Translations under genes and position numbers: made by a program
The notes under the pieces: model-generated
Told to the model about the DNA's origin: nothing
The model's database searches: none
Seen by the model: the letters and a program-made list of their open reading frames with translations, nothing else
From: an uncultured Lachnospiraceae bacterium
Lineage (GTDB): Bacteria > Bacillota > Clostridia > Lachnospirales > Lachnospiraceae
Assembly (NCBI GenBank): GCA_905203555.1
Contig: CAJKWK010000083.1
Location: forward strand, 1-6,409
Reading direction: 5' to 3'
DNA length: 6,409 nucleotides
Shown here: positions 1 through 5,378 of the stretch, one piece after another
How the letters are laid out: each line of letters starts with the position of its first letter
Position numbering within the stretch: position 1 is the stretch's first letter

Positions 1-58
1 ATCTGCCAGTACAGAGTATATGAAGAGATAAATATTCAAAACACAGGAGGTACTGATT

Positions 59-286
59 ATGCAGAATAAATTATTTTTAAAGGCAGCCGATATATGTGAA
101 CTTCTGGAAGTAAAACAGACATCGGCTTATGAAATCATCGGAAATCTGAACAAGGAACTGGAAGAACAGGGCTACCTGACGCTTAGAGGAAAAGTTCCGA
201 CAAAGTATTTTGTGAAGCGTTTCTACGGAGTAGAAGATACTTGTGAGATTCCACAGGAAGAGGGAAAGGAATGGTTTCATGCGTAA
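59..286 (+). CDS. Small helix-turn-helix DNA-binding protein, excisionase/regulator-like (paralogue 1 of 3)
   Basis: A 75-residue protein. Residues 9-26 (ADICELLEV followed by QTSAYEII) fit a MerR/excisionase-type helix-turn-helix. A basic wing-like segment with GKVPTKYF and a terminal FYG motif follows. A strong AGGAGG at 46-51 precedes the ATG with 7-nt spacing, which supports this start. An ungapped hand alignment over 48 columns gives about 16 identities with the next gene product and 19 with the third, so the three are paralogues. The 3' end overlaps the next start by 8 nt, suggesting translational coupling. Being small, DNA-binding and just upstream of an integrase is typical of excision directionality factors or integrase regulators. 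That role is inferred from context; the sequence itself supports only DNA binding. Confidence 0.8.
   Translation: MQNKLFLKAADICELLEVKQTSAYEIIGNLNKELEEQGYLTLRGKVPTKYFVKRFYGVEDTCEIPQEEGKEWFHA
260..270 (+). promoter_or_regulatory. Ribosome binding site that sets the start of the second HTH gene
   Basis: The purine run AGGGAAAGGA ends 8 nt before ATG 279. The longer reading frame opens at ATG 243 with no comparable Shine-Dalgarno sequence, and its extra 12 residues have no counterpart in the two paralogues. Start 279 is therefore preferred. Confidence 0.6.
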
Positions 287-497
287 GAGAAAAATGTATT
301 TATCAGTGGAAGACATTGCAGAACTCTTTGGATTATCAGTTTCGTTTGCTTACCGGGTAGTGGAAAGAATGAATGCCGATCTGGCAAGCAAGAACTATTA
401 TGTGATTCTCGGTCGGGTGCCAACCCGCTATGTAGAGGACAAGATCTATGGTCTGGAACATGTTGAGCAGTATTTGAAGGAGGATAAAGCGGTATGA
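279..497 (+). CDS. Small helix-turn-helix DNA-binding protein, excisionase/regulator-like (paralogue 2 of 3)
   Basis: A 72-residue protein starting MRKRKMYLSVEDIAELFG. The start at 279 is chosen over the upstream in-frame ATG at 243 because of its purine-rich ribosome binding site and because it matches the N-termini of the paralogues. The helix-turn-helix covers about residues 9-27 (VEDIAELFG then VSFAYRVV). The basic GRVPTRYV segment and IYG motif line up with GKVPTKYF/FYG in the first copy and GKISTKFL/IYG in the third. It overlaps the previous gene by 8 nt and the next by 4 nt (ATGA), so the three genes probably form one translationally coupled unit. A direct role in excision or integrase control is inferred from position. 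The family could equally be a general element regulator. Confidence 0.78.
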   Translation: MRKRKMYLSVEDIAELFGLSVSFAYRVVERMNADLASKNYYVILGRVPTRYVEDKIYGLEHVEQYLKEDKAV

Positions 498-691
498 GTA
501 TGATGCAGGAAAAAATGTATATGGATGTGGATGATGTGTGTGCAATTCTTGGAGTTTCAAAAACTTATGCATATAGTCTGATGCGAGAATACAACAAAGA
601 ATTGAAGGCAAAAGGCTATATTGTAGTAGCTGGAAAAATCTCTACGAAATTCCTGGCAGAAAAGATTTATGGCATGAAAGTCGAGGATTAG
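494..691 (+). CDS. Small helix-turn-helix DNA-binding protein, excisionase/regulator-like (paralogue 3 of 3)
   Basis: A 65-residue protein whose ATG shares an ATGA overlap with the stop of the previous gene. It is preceded by AGGAGG at 478-483. The helix-turn-helix is at about residues 12-31 (DVDDVCAILGVSKTYAYSL), and ILGVSKTYAY is the most canonical of the three recognition regions. The GKISTKFL and IYG motifs are conserved with the paralogues. The gene ends 2 nt before the integrase start, the closest position of the three, so it is the best single candidate for an Xis-like directionality factor. About 40% identity to copy 1 and 33% to copy 2 (hand alignment) implies old duplication with divergence, possibly in DNA-binding specificity. 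Confidence 0.8.
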   Translation: MSMMQEKMYMDVDDVCAILGVSKTYAYSLMREYNKELKAKGYIVVAGKISTKFLAEKIYGMKVED

Positions 692-693
692 CA

Positions 694-1773
694 ATGGGGG
701 TTTACAAAGAAGGAAAAAACTGGAAAGTACAGGTCTATTACAAAGACTGGCAGGGAAATCGGAAAAGAAAACAGAAAAGAGGATTCAGGACCAAGGGTGA
801 AGCTAAGGAATGGGAAAGAGATTTCCTGCAACAGCAGAGCCAGGGTGTGGATATTGAATTTGGAAATTTTCTGGAGATTTATTACAAAGATATGGATGTC
901 CGTCTCAGAGAAAACACTATGTACACGAAGCGATATATTATTGACCTGAAAATCAAGCCTTATTTTGAAAAGAAGATTCTCAGTGAAATTACGGTGGCAG
1001 ACGTCCGTGCATGGCAGAATGAGTTGCTGACGTATAAGGATAAGAATGGAAAAGGATATTCTCCTACTTATCTGAAAACAGTGAACTGCCAGCTGACTGC
1101 AATCTTCAATTATGCAATGCGGTATTATAACCTGCAGGATAATCCCTGCAGGAAGGCAGGAGCGATTGGCAAGAGTAAAGGAGAACCGAAGGACTTCTGG
1201 ATGCAGGAAGAGTTCAATGCTTTTCTGGAAACAGTAAGTGATAAGCCGGAGACAAGAATGGCGTTTCTTTTGTTGTACTGGACCGGAATGCGTATCGGTG
1301 AATTGCTTGCACTTACTTATAATGACATCAATCTTGAAGAGAAAACCATATCAATCAATAAATCTTATCAGAGACTGAAAGGAAAGGATATGATCACGCA
1401 GCCGAAAACTCCAAAGAGTATCCGTGTGATTACGATGCCGGATTTTCTTGCAGAGGAATTTAGGGAGTATTGCAGTCATTTGTATGGAATTATGAAAAAG
1501 GAAAGACTTTTTCGGTTTACCAAATCGCATATGGAACATTGTATGGCTACCGGAATCGAGCGGTCTGGTGTAAAGCGGATACGACTTCATGATCTCCGCC
1601 ATTCCCATGCCAGTATGCTGGTTGATATGGGGGTGGCTCCATTGGAGATTGCAGAACGCCTTGGACATGAAAAGGTGGAAACCACGTTGAACACTTATTC
1701 ACATCTGTATCCGTCTACACAGAGTAAATTAGCAGGTTTGCTAGATAAGAAACATGAGGAAGAGGAGGAATAA
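694..1773 (+). CDS. int: Tyrosine-type site-specific recombinase (integrase)
   Basis: A 359-residue protein, a usual length for phage/ICE integrases of Firmicutes. Residues 1-45 form the arm-type DNA-binding domain (MGVYKEGKNWKVQVYY, then RGFRTKGEAKEWE). Residues about 54-150 form the helical core-binding domain. The catalytic domain follows. All catalytic residues are present: R200 in TGMRIGEL, a hairpin lysine (K238 or K241) in QPKTPKSIR, H299 and R302 in HDLRHSHAS, H325 in LGHEKVE, and the nucleophile Y335 in TLNTYSHLYP. It should catalyse integration and excision of the host element by strand exchange at att sites. GAGG at 683-686 gives 7-nt spacing to the ATG. It follows the three small HTH genes by 2 nt and precedes the ribbon-helix-helix gene by 3 nt. 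The C-terminus ends in an acidic run. I see no attachment-site repeat inside the window. Confidence 0.95.
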   Translation: MGVYKEGKNWKVQVYYKDWQGNRKRKQKRGFRTKGEAKEWERDFLQQQSQGVDIEFGNFLEIYYKDMDVRLRENTMYTKRYIIDLKIKPYFEKKILSEITVADVRAWQNELLTYKDKNGKGYSPTYLKTVNCQLTAIFNYAMRYYNLQDNPCRKAGAIGKSKGEPKDFWMQEEFNAFLETVSDKPETRMAFLLLYWTGMRIGELLALTYNDINLEEKTISINKSYQRLKGKDMITQPKTPKSIRVITMPDFLAEEFREYCSHLYGIMKKERLFRFTKSHMEHCMATGIERSGVKRIRLHDLRHSHASMLVDMGVAPLEIAERLGHEKVETTLNTYSHLYPSTQSKLAGLLDKKHEEEEE

Positions 1774-1776
1774 GCG

Positions 1777-2169
1777 ATGGCTGGTGACAGACATGGAAAA
1801 CACAACACAACGACCATTTCTTTTCGGGTGAATTCTTATGAAAAAGCAACAATTGAAGAACGAGTGAAAGTGAGCGGAATGAAAAAACAGGATTATATCG
1901 TCCGATCATGCATTTACAATCATGTATGTGTTGTTGGAAAGAAAGAAACAATTGAGATTATCCGGTCAGAAATGAAGGAAATGAGTTTGGTTTTGGAGGA
2001 TGTGGCAAAAGATTTGAAGTCTGAAAAACCAGTTATTTCAGAATCGGTTCTTGATAGTATGACAGAACGGTATCTTGCATTTTTGGAAGCAGCATTATGG
2101 ATGCTGAAAGGTTCAAGTTATTTATGGGAGGATAAAAAGGATGGAAGAGAAAGTAATGAAGGATTGTAA
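1777..2169 (+). CDS. Ribbon-helix-helix protein, MobC/relaxosome accessory-like
   Basis: A 130-residue protein. Residues 11-45 (TTTISFRVNSYEKATIEERVKVSGMKKQDYI, given from its start) have the beta strand and two helices of a ribbon-helix-helix fold. The ISFRV..YEK..IEERV..SGM.KQDYI pattern is typical of MobC-like plasmid mobilisation proteins, which bind near oriT and help the relaxase. The rest is helical, with a coiled-coil-like stretch at about 57-85. AGGAGG at 1763-1768 lies 8 nt before the ATG. The 3' end overlaps parA by 29 nt. No relaxase is in the window, so an alternative is a small RHH repressor or centromere-binding protein acting with the downstream par genes. The fold is fairly secure; the mobilisation role is tentative. 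Confidence 0.72.
   Translation: MAGDRHGKHNTTTISFRVNSYEKATIEERVKVSGMKKQDYIVRSCIYNHVCVVGKKETIEIIRSEMKEMSLVLEDVAKDLKSEKPVISESVLDSMTERYLAFLEAALWMLKGSSYLWEDKKDGRESNEGL
2126..2131 (+). promoter_or_regulatory. Ribosome binding site of parA, inside the preceding gene
   Basis: GGGAGG lies 9 nt before ATG 2141, within the coding sequence of the ribbon-helix-helix gene. It favours 2141 over the internal ATG at 2156, which has only a weak purine run in front. Ribosomes finishing the upstream gene pass over this site, consistent with coupling. Confidence 0.6.
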
Positions 2170-2947
2170 AGTGCTGGCATTGTGTTCACAAAAAGGCGGG
2201 GTTGGCAAGACAACAAGTTGCGTGAATCTGGCAGTCGGACTTGCAAAAGCAGGGAAGAAAGTGCTTGTGATTGACAATGATCCGCAGGGAAGTATGACAG
2301 CAAGTCTTGGGTATCATAACCCAGATGAATTACCAATCACACTGGCTACTATTCTGACAAAGATTGTAGAAGATGAACTATTTGAAAATACACTGGGAAT
2401 TTTACATCACCAGGAAGGAATTGATTTGATTCCGGCAAACATCGAACTCTCTGGAATGGAAGTTTCACTTGTAAATATTATGAGCAGGGAACTTGTCTTA
2501 AAACAATATATAGAAAGAATGAGAGAAGAATACGACTATATATTGATTGACTGTATGCCATCACTTGGAATGCTGACGATCAATGCACTTGCCAGTGTCG
2601 ATGCAGTTATTATACCTGTCCAGGCGGCTTATCTTCCTGTAAAGGGTCTAGAACAGCTGATACGGACGATAGGAAAGGTGCGAAGACAGCTTAACAAACA
2701 ACTGAAAATTGGAGGTATATTGATCACAATGGTGGATAACCGAACGAACTATGCAAGAGATATATCTGATCTGATTTTTGATACATATGGAAACCAGATT
2801 AAGATTTTTCCACAGAGTATTCCATTTTCAGTACGAGCAGCTGAAATCAGTGCGGAAGGAATCAGCATATTTGAGCATGATCCAAAAGGAAAAGTAGCGG
2901 CTGCATATTGGCAGATGACACAGGAGGTGCTTTTGGATGAAAGGTAG
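2141..2947 (+). CDS. parA: ParA/Soj-type partition ATPase
   Basis: A 268-residue P-loop ATPase of the ParA/MinD superfamily. The deviant Walker A motif is at residues 18-25 (KGGVGKTT, with signature K18 and K23). Walker A' is at 41-51 (VLVIDNDPQGS, D45 and D47) and Walker B at 134-137 (ILID, D137), followed by CMPSLG. The protein starts almost directly at the ATPase fold without an N-terminal helix-turn-helix, so it resembles Soj or type Ib ParA rather than the longer autorepressing P1/F type. It should bind DNA non-specifically in the ATP form and move ParB-bound element DNA. It overlaps the gene before by 29 nt and parB by 11 nt. Soj-like proteins are common on RepA_N plasmids and on Tn1549-like conjugative elements. 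Confidence 0.95.
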   Translation: MEEKVMKDCKVLALCSQKGGVGKTTSCVNLAVGLAKAGKKVLVIDNDPQGSMTASLGYHNPDELPITLATILTKIVEDELFENTLGILHHQEGIDLIPANIELSGMEVSLVNIMSRELVLKQYIERMREEYDYILIDCMPSLGMLTINALASVDAVIIPVQAAYLPVKGLEQLIRTIGKVRRQLNKQLKIGGILITMVDNRTNYARDISDLIFDTYGNQIKIFPQSIPFSVRAAEISAEGISIFEHDPKGKVAAAYWQMTQEVLLDER

Positions 2948-3803
2948 AAGTGCATCGAAGATAAAACTGACATCTTATGATGAATTACTTGGAGGAGGAG
3001 AAGAAACGAACGATATCCAGCAGGTTTCACTTGAGCATTTACATTCTTTCGAGAACCATCCATTTCAAGTAAATGATGATGAGGCAATGGCGGAACTGGT
3101 GGAAAGTGTGAAAGAAGAGGGAATTCTTACAGCATTACTGGTACGACCGCTGGGTGATGGTGAATATGAAATCATCGCCGGTCACAGAAGGAGACATGCG
3201 GCACAACTTGCTGGTCTTAAAGAGGTTCCGGTTATTATCAGAAATATGGATCAAGATACAGCTGTCCGTGCGATGGTAGACAGCAATCTGCAGAGACCTA
3301 ATATACTCCCAAGTGAAAAGGCATTTGCTTACCGTATGAAGATGGAAGCAATGAATCATCAGGGAACATCAGGCGGTATCAGTGCGAAAGACATTGGAAA
3401 GAACGCAAATGACAGTGCAAGGCAGGTGTATCGCTATATCCGGCTTACTTATCTGATGAATGACCTATTAAACGCAGTAGATCGTGATGTGATCGGATTG
3501 CAGGTAGGTGTAGAGCTTTCCTACCTTACGGTTCCAGAACAGGAGATGGTGGAGGAAGTGCATGAGAGTACCGGAAAATATCCAAGTCTGGAACAGGCAA
3601 AAAAAATAAGGCAACATCGAGAAGAAAAAACGCTGACAAAAGAGATTGTGCGGCTCCTGGTTATAGGAGAGCGTAAAAAGAAAACAACGGTAACATTAAA
3701 ACAGGATGAAATTAAGAAGTATTTTCCTCCAGAGTATGATGAACAGAAGATACGGACTGTTATATGTCAGCTTTTGGAGGAATGGAGCAATCAGAATCAT
3801 TGA
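2937..3803 (+). CDS. parB: ParB/Spo0J/Noc-family DNA-binding partition protein
   Basis: A 288-residue protein. The ParB N-terminal CTPase domain spans about 28-120, with the GHRRRHA box at 82-88 (equivalent to GERRxRA of chromosomal ParB) and SNLQR at 116-120 (equivalent to ENxQR). A helix-turn-helix follows at about 148-175 (ISAKDIGKN, then SARQVYRYIRLTYL). The C-terminal third, about 215-288, is charged and probably mediates dimerisation. AGGAGGTG at 2922-2929 precedes the ATG by 7 nt, inside parA. The protein is expected to bind a centromere-like site and load as a CTP-dependent clamp, working with the adjacent ParA. I found no good canonical parS in the window, so its target may be a non-standard sequence, possibly one of the palindromes downstream of the replication gene. 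Confidence 0.93.
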   Translation: MKGRSASKIKLTSYDELLGGGEETNDIQQVSLEHLHSFENHPFQVNDDEAMAELVESVKEEGILTALLVRPLGDGEYEIIAGHRRRHAAQLAGLKEVPVIIRNMDQDTAVRAMVDSNLQRPNILPSEKAFAYRMKMEAMNHQGTSGGISAKDIGKNANDSARQVYRYIRLTYLMNDLLNAVDRDVIGLQVGVELSYLTVPEQEMVEEVHESTGKYPSLEQAKKIRQHREEKTLTKEIVRLLVIGERKKKTTVTLKQDEIKKYFPPEYDEQKIRTVICQLLEEWSNQNH

Positions 3804-3827
3804 TAAGTACGAAGGGAGGGATGTGTC

Positions 3828-4922
3828 ATGAGTATAAGAGCAACATTCCATTATTTTCAAGGAATGGAATGCGATATGTACAGTTTTTATCGTATTCCCA
3901 AACTGCTGTTTACAAGTGAATATTTTAAAAATCTCTCCTGCGAAGCAAAGGTGCTGTACGGACTGATGTTAGACCGGATGTCACTGTCCATCAAGAACCG
4001 GTGGTTTGATGAAGAGGACAGGGCATATATTTTCTTTTCGGTGGAAGAGATTATGGAAATGCTTAACTGTGGCAGGAATAAGGCTGTGAATTGTCTAAAA
4101 GAGCTGGATCAGGAAAAAGGGATTGGATTGATTGAGAAGAGGCGAATCGGACTTGGAAAAACAAATGTTATTTACGTGAAAAATTTCAGCCTGACAGAAT
4201 ATCCAGATGAGCCAGCAATCTTTGATTCGGAAGAAACACCGGAAAATGTAGCAGAGAGAAAAGAAAATACAGAGACAGAAATAGAAGAATATGCGAAAAA
4301 AGAGCCGGAAAAGCCCGTAAATACACAGAAGTTTGAAAAACAAACTTCAGGAAGTTTGAAAAATAAACTTCAAGAAGTTTCAAAAACAAACTTCAAGGAG
4401 TTTGAAAAACAAACTTCAAGAAGTTTAGAAAACAAACTTCAAGAAGTTTCAAAAACAAACTGTAATAATACTGAATATAATTATACTGAATTTAGTGAGA
4501 ATGAATCTTATCAATATCTATCTGAACAAGAGAAAGGGAGAGATAGGATACAGGAGAGAAATGAGTATCGACAGTTAATTCATGATAATATCGAATATGA
4601 GATCCTTTGTCAGAGCTATGGAACTGGACGAGTAGAAGAGCTGGTAGAGCTGATGCTGGATGCAATATGTTCGACAAAGACATATCAACAGATCAATGGG
4701 GAAGCTGTGCCTACACAAGTGGTCAAGAGCCGTTTGCTCAAAGTCGGGTATGAACACATCCAGTATGTGTTTTTCAGTCTTGACAGGAGTACAAGCAAAG
4801 TGAAGAATATCCGGCAGTATATGCTGACGGTATTGTATAACGCTCCTGCAACAATCAATCAGTTTTATGATGCTGAAGTTCGACATGACATGTACTGGGG
4901 GAAGGATATTCCAGACAGGTAA
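3828..4922 (+). CDS. repA: RepA_N-type replication initiator with C-terminal DUF6017-like domain
   Basis: A 364-residue protein. Residues 17-122 carry the RepA_N winged-helix signature: FYRIPKLLFTSEYFKNLS, EAKVLYGLMLDRMSLS, IFFSVEEIMEMLNCGRNKA and GLIEKRRIGLGKTNVIYV. A low-complexity acidic linker (about 125-165) leads to two near-identical 23-residue repeats at 169-191 and 192-214. They are encoded by the 23-bp dyad array. Residues about 250-352 (IHDNIEYEIL, VVKSRLLKVG, IRQYMLTVLYNAPATINQFY) resemble the DUF6017 domain often joined to RepA_N in Clostridia. GGGAGG at 3814-3819 gives 8-nt spacing. An internal ATG at 3864 is less likely, because related proteins retain a short segment before FYRIPK. 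RepA_N proteins bind repeats inside their own gene to start theta replication. Here it probably copies the excised circular element. Confidence 0.9.
   Translation: MSIRATFHYFQGMECDMYSFYRIPKLLFTSEYFKNLSCEAKVLYGLMLDRMSLSIKNRWFDEEDRAYIFFSVEEIMEMLNCGRNKAVNCLKELDQEKGIGLIEKRRIGLGKTNVIYVKNFSLTEYPDEPAIFDSEETPENVAERKENTETEIEEYAKKEPEKPVNTQKFEKQTSGSLKNKLQEVSKTNFKEFEKQTSRSLENKLQEVSKTNCNNTEYNYTEFSENESYQYLSEQEKGRDRIQERNEYRQLIHDNIEYEILCQSYGTGRVEELVELMLDAICSTKTYQQINGEAVPTQVVKSRLLKVGYEHIQYVFFSLDRSTSKVKNIRQYMLTVLYNAPATINQFYDAEVRHDMYWGKDIPDR
4319..4463 (+). repeat. 23-bp iteron-like dyad array inside repA (candidate replication origin)
   Basis: Five units of the dyad AAACTTC-NN-GAAGTTT start at 4342, 4365, 4388, 4411 and 4434, an exact 23-bp period. 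Four are perfect in both arms; the one at 4388 has GGAGTTT on its right. In register, 4319 has only the right half-site (GAAGTTT at 4328-4334) and 4457 only the start of the left half (AAACT). The units are joined by A-rich spacers (GAAAAAC, CAAAAAC and variants). Because 23 is not a multiple of three, successive units are read in different frames, and the protein repeats every 69 nt. Origins inside the initiator gene are established for RepA_N plasmids. Assigning this array as the origin is an inference. Confidence 0.8.
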
Positions 4923-4923
4923 G

Positions 4924-4950
4924 AACTTTGTGCCCACTGGGCACGAAGTT
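4924..4950 (+). promoter_or_regulatory. Hairpin/palindrome 1 after repA
   Basis: The arms AACTTTGTGCCC (4924-4935) and GGGCACGAAGTT (4939-4950) pair over 12 bp, with one U-G wobble and a 3-nt ACT loop. It begins 1 nt after the repA stop. The next bases are TTAAAAAGAG, not a U-tract, and the minus strand also lacks one after the hairpin. It is therefore not a canonical intrinsic terminator on either strand, though it could protect a 3' end or act as a DNA binding site. Confidence 0.7.
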
Positions 4951-4964
4951 TAAAAAGAGATAGT

Positions 4965-4981
4965 CATATCTGGCAGATATG
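4965..4981. repeat. 17-bp perfect palindrome between the two hairpins
   Basis: CATATCTG and CAGATATG are exact inverted arms separated by one G. With a 1-nt spacer this cannot form a normal RNA hairpin without opening inner pairs. A dimeric protein-binding operator is the simpler reading. Unrelated in sequence to the flanking GTGYCC palindromes. Confidence 0.6.
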
Positions 4982-4989
4982 CTAAAATA

Positions 4990-5014
4990 ACCTTGTGTCC
5001 ACTGGGCACAAAGT
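4990..5014 (+). promoter_or_regulatory. Hairpin/palindrome 2, abutting the ribosome binding site of the membrane protein gene
   Basis: Arms 4990-5000 and 5004-5014 pair around an ACT loop with one U-G wobble and one C-A mismatch (4992/5012). The 26-bp block 4989-5014 matches 4924-4949 at 23 positions, offset by exactly 65 bp, so it is a second copy of palindrome 1. The 3' arm ends immediately before AGGAGG at 5015-5020, so its folding or a bound protein could affect translation of the next gene. Confidence 0.7.
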
Positions 5015-5027
5015 AGGAGGAAGAATT

Positions 5028-5333
5028 ATGTTGAGATTTATGATAAAACTGCCATTTCGAATTATTGCAGCTCCTGTTTGGCTGGTACTTGCAGCGGTGA
5101 ATATTGTGCTGGTGTTCCTGGTTGGGTTATCTGCTGGATTCTGCTATCTGATAGCCGGAATCTCTGTTGTGACAGAAGTTTTGAGTATTGGGTTTGGAAT
5201 CAGTACGGACTGGACAATGAAATCAGCGATTATTACGACAGTAGTGTTTGTTCTACTCCCACATATCGGTATGGGGATAGTTGCAGTAATTGAAGTTGTG
5301 AAATGTGGATTACAGGAATTTATTTTTGGATGA
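5028..5333 (+). CDS. Small multi-pass membrane protein, CD1845-like
   Basis: A 101-residue, strongly hydrophobic protein beginning MLRFMIKLPFRIIAAPVW. Hydrophobic stretches at about 11-33, 35-57 and 66-92 suggest two to three membrane segments, with a short basic N-terminus (R3, K7, R11). The start is set by AGGAGG at 5015-5020, 7 nt before ATG 5028. A longer frame from GTG 4995 would start inside hairpin 2 and has no ribosome binding site. Small proteins of this composition, described after C. difficile CD1845, occur in clostridial conjugative elements next to replication and transfer genes. Their function is not known to me. The resemblance is by overall pattern and context, so the family call is moderate. 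Confidence 0.78.
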   Translation: MLRFMIKLPFRIIAAPVWLVLAAVNIVLVFLVGLSAGFCYLIAGISVVTEVLSIGFGISTDWTMKSAIITTVVFVLLPHIGMGIVAVIEVVKCGLQEFIFG

Positions 5334-5342
5334 TTGTGGAAA

Positions 5343-5359
5343 ATATAGTGGCGCTATAT
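5343..5359 (+). repeat. Small inverted repeat between two genes
   Basis: ATATAG (5343-5348) and CTATAT (5354-5359) flank a 5-nt TGGCG loop in the 45-bp gap before the next gene. The stem is A/T-rich with no following U-tract, so it is not a terminator. It could be a weak operator or chance. Confidence 0.3.
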
Positions 5360-5378
5360 GGAAAGGCAGAAATAAACA

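Noticed and set aside
1..69. Open reading in frame 1 to a stop at 67-69, and frame 2 to a stop at 29-31, as possible 3' ends of an upstream gene
   Set aside because: Either could be the tail of a gene beginning before the window, the frame-2 end fitting operon spacing better. Too few residues are visible to choose between them or assign a family.
243..278. N-terminal extension of the second HTH gene from ATG 243
   Set aside because: It overlaps the previous gene, lacks a ribosome binding site and has no counterpart in the paralogues.
4168..4183. TTATTTACGTGAAAAA, 12 of 16 matches to the Bacillus-type parS site
   Set aside because: It falls on the codons for the conserved VIYVKNF part of the RepA_N domain, lacks the symmetric left half of parS and stands alone. 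Coding constraint and chance explain it better.
4095..4389. Minus-strand open frames rich in Phe and Leu opposite repA
   Set aside because: These are antisense shadows of A-rich Lys/Glu codons in the repA linker and iteron array. They have no ribosome binding site and no recognisable family.
4924..4960. Intrinsic terminator after repA
   Set aside because: The stem is strong, but no U-tract follows on either strand (TTAAAAAGAG downstream on +; CTTACC on -). The near-identical copy before the next ribosome binding site also argues for another role.
4961..4990. Promoter -10 candidate TAAAAT at 4983-4988
   Set aside because: No TTGACA-like -35 box sits about 17 bp upstream; the region there is the 17-bp palindrome. 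An A/T-rich hexamer alone is not enough.
4995..5027. N-terminal extension of the membrane protein from GTG 4995
   Set aside because: It starts inside hairpin 2 with no Shine-Dalgarno sequence, while ATG 5028 has an ideal AGGAGG at 7-nt spacing.
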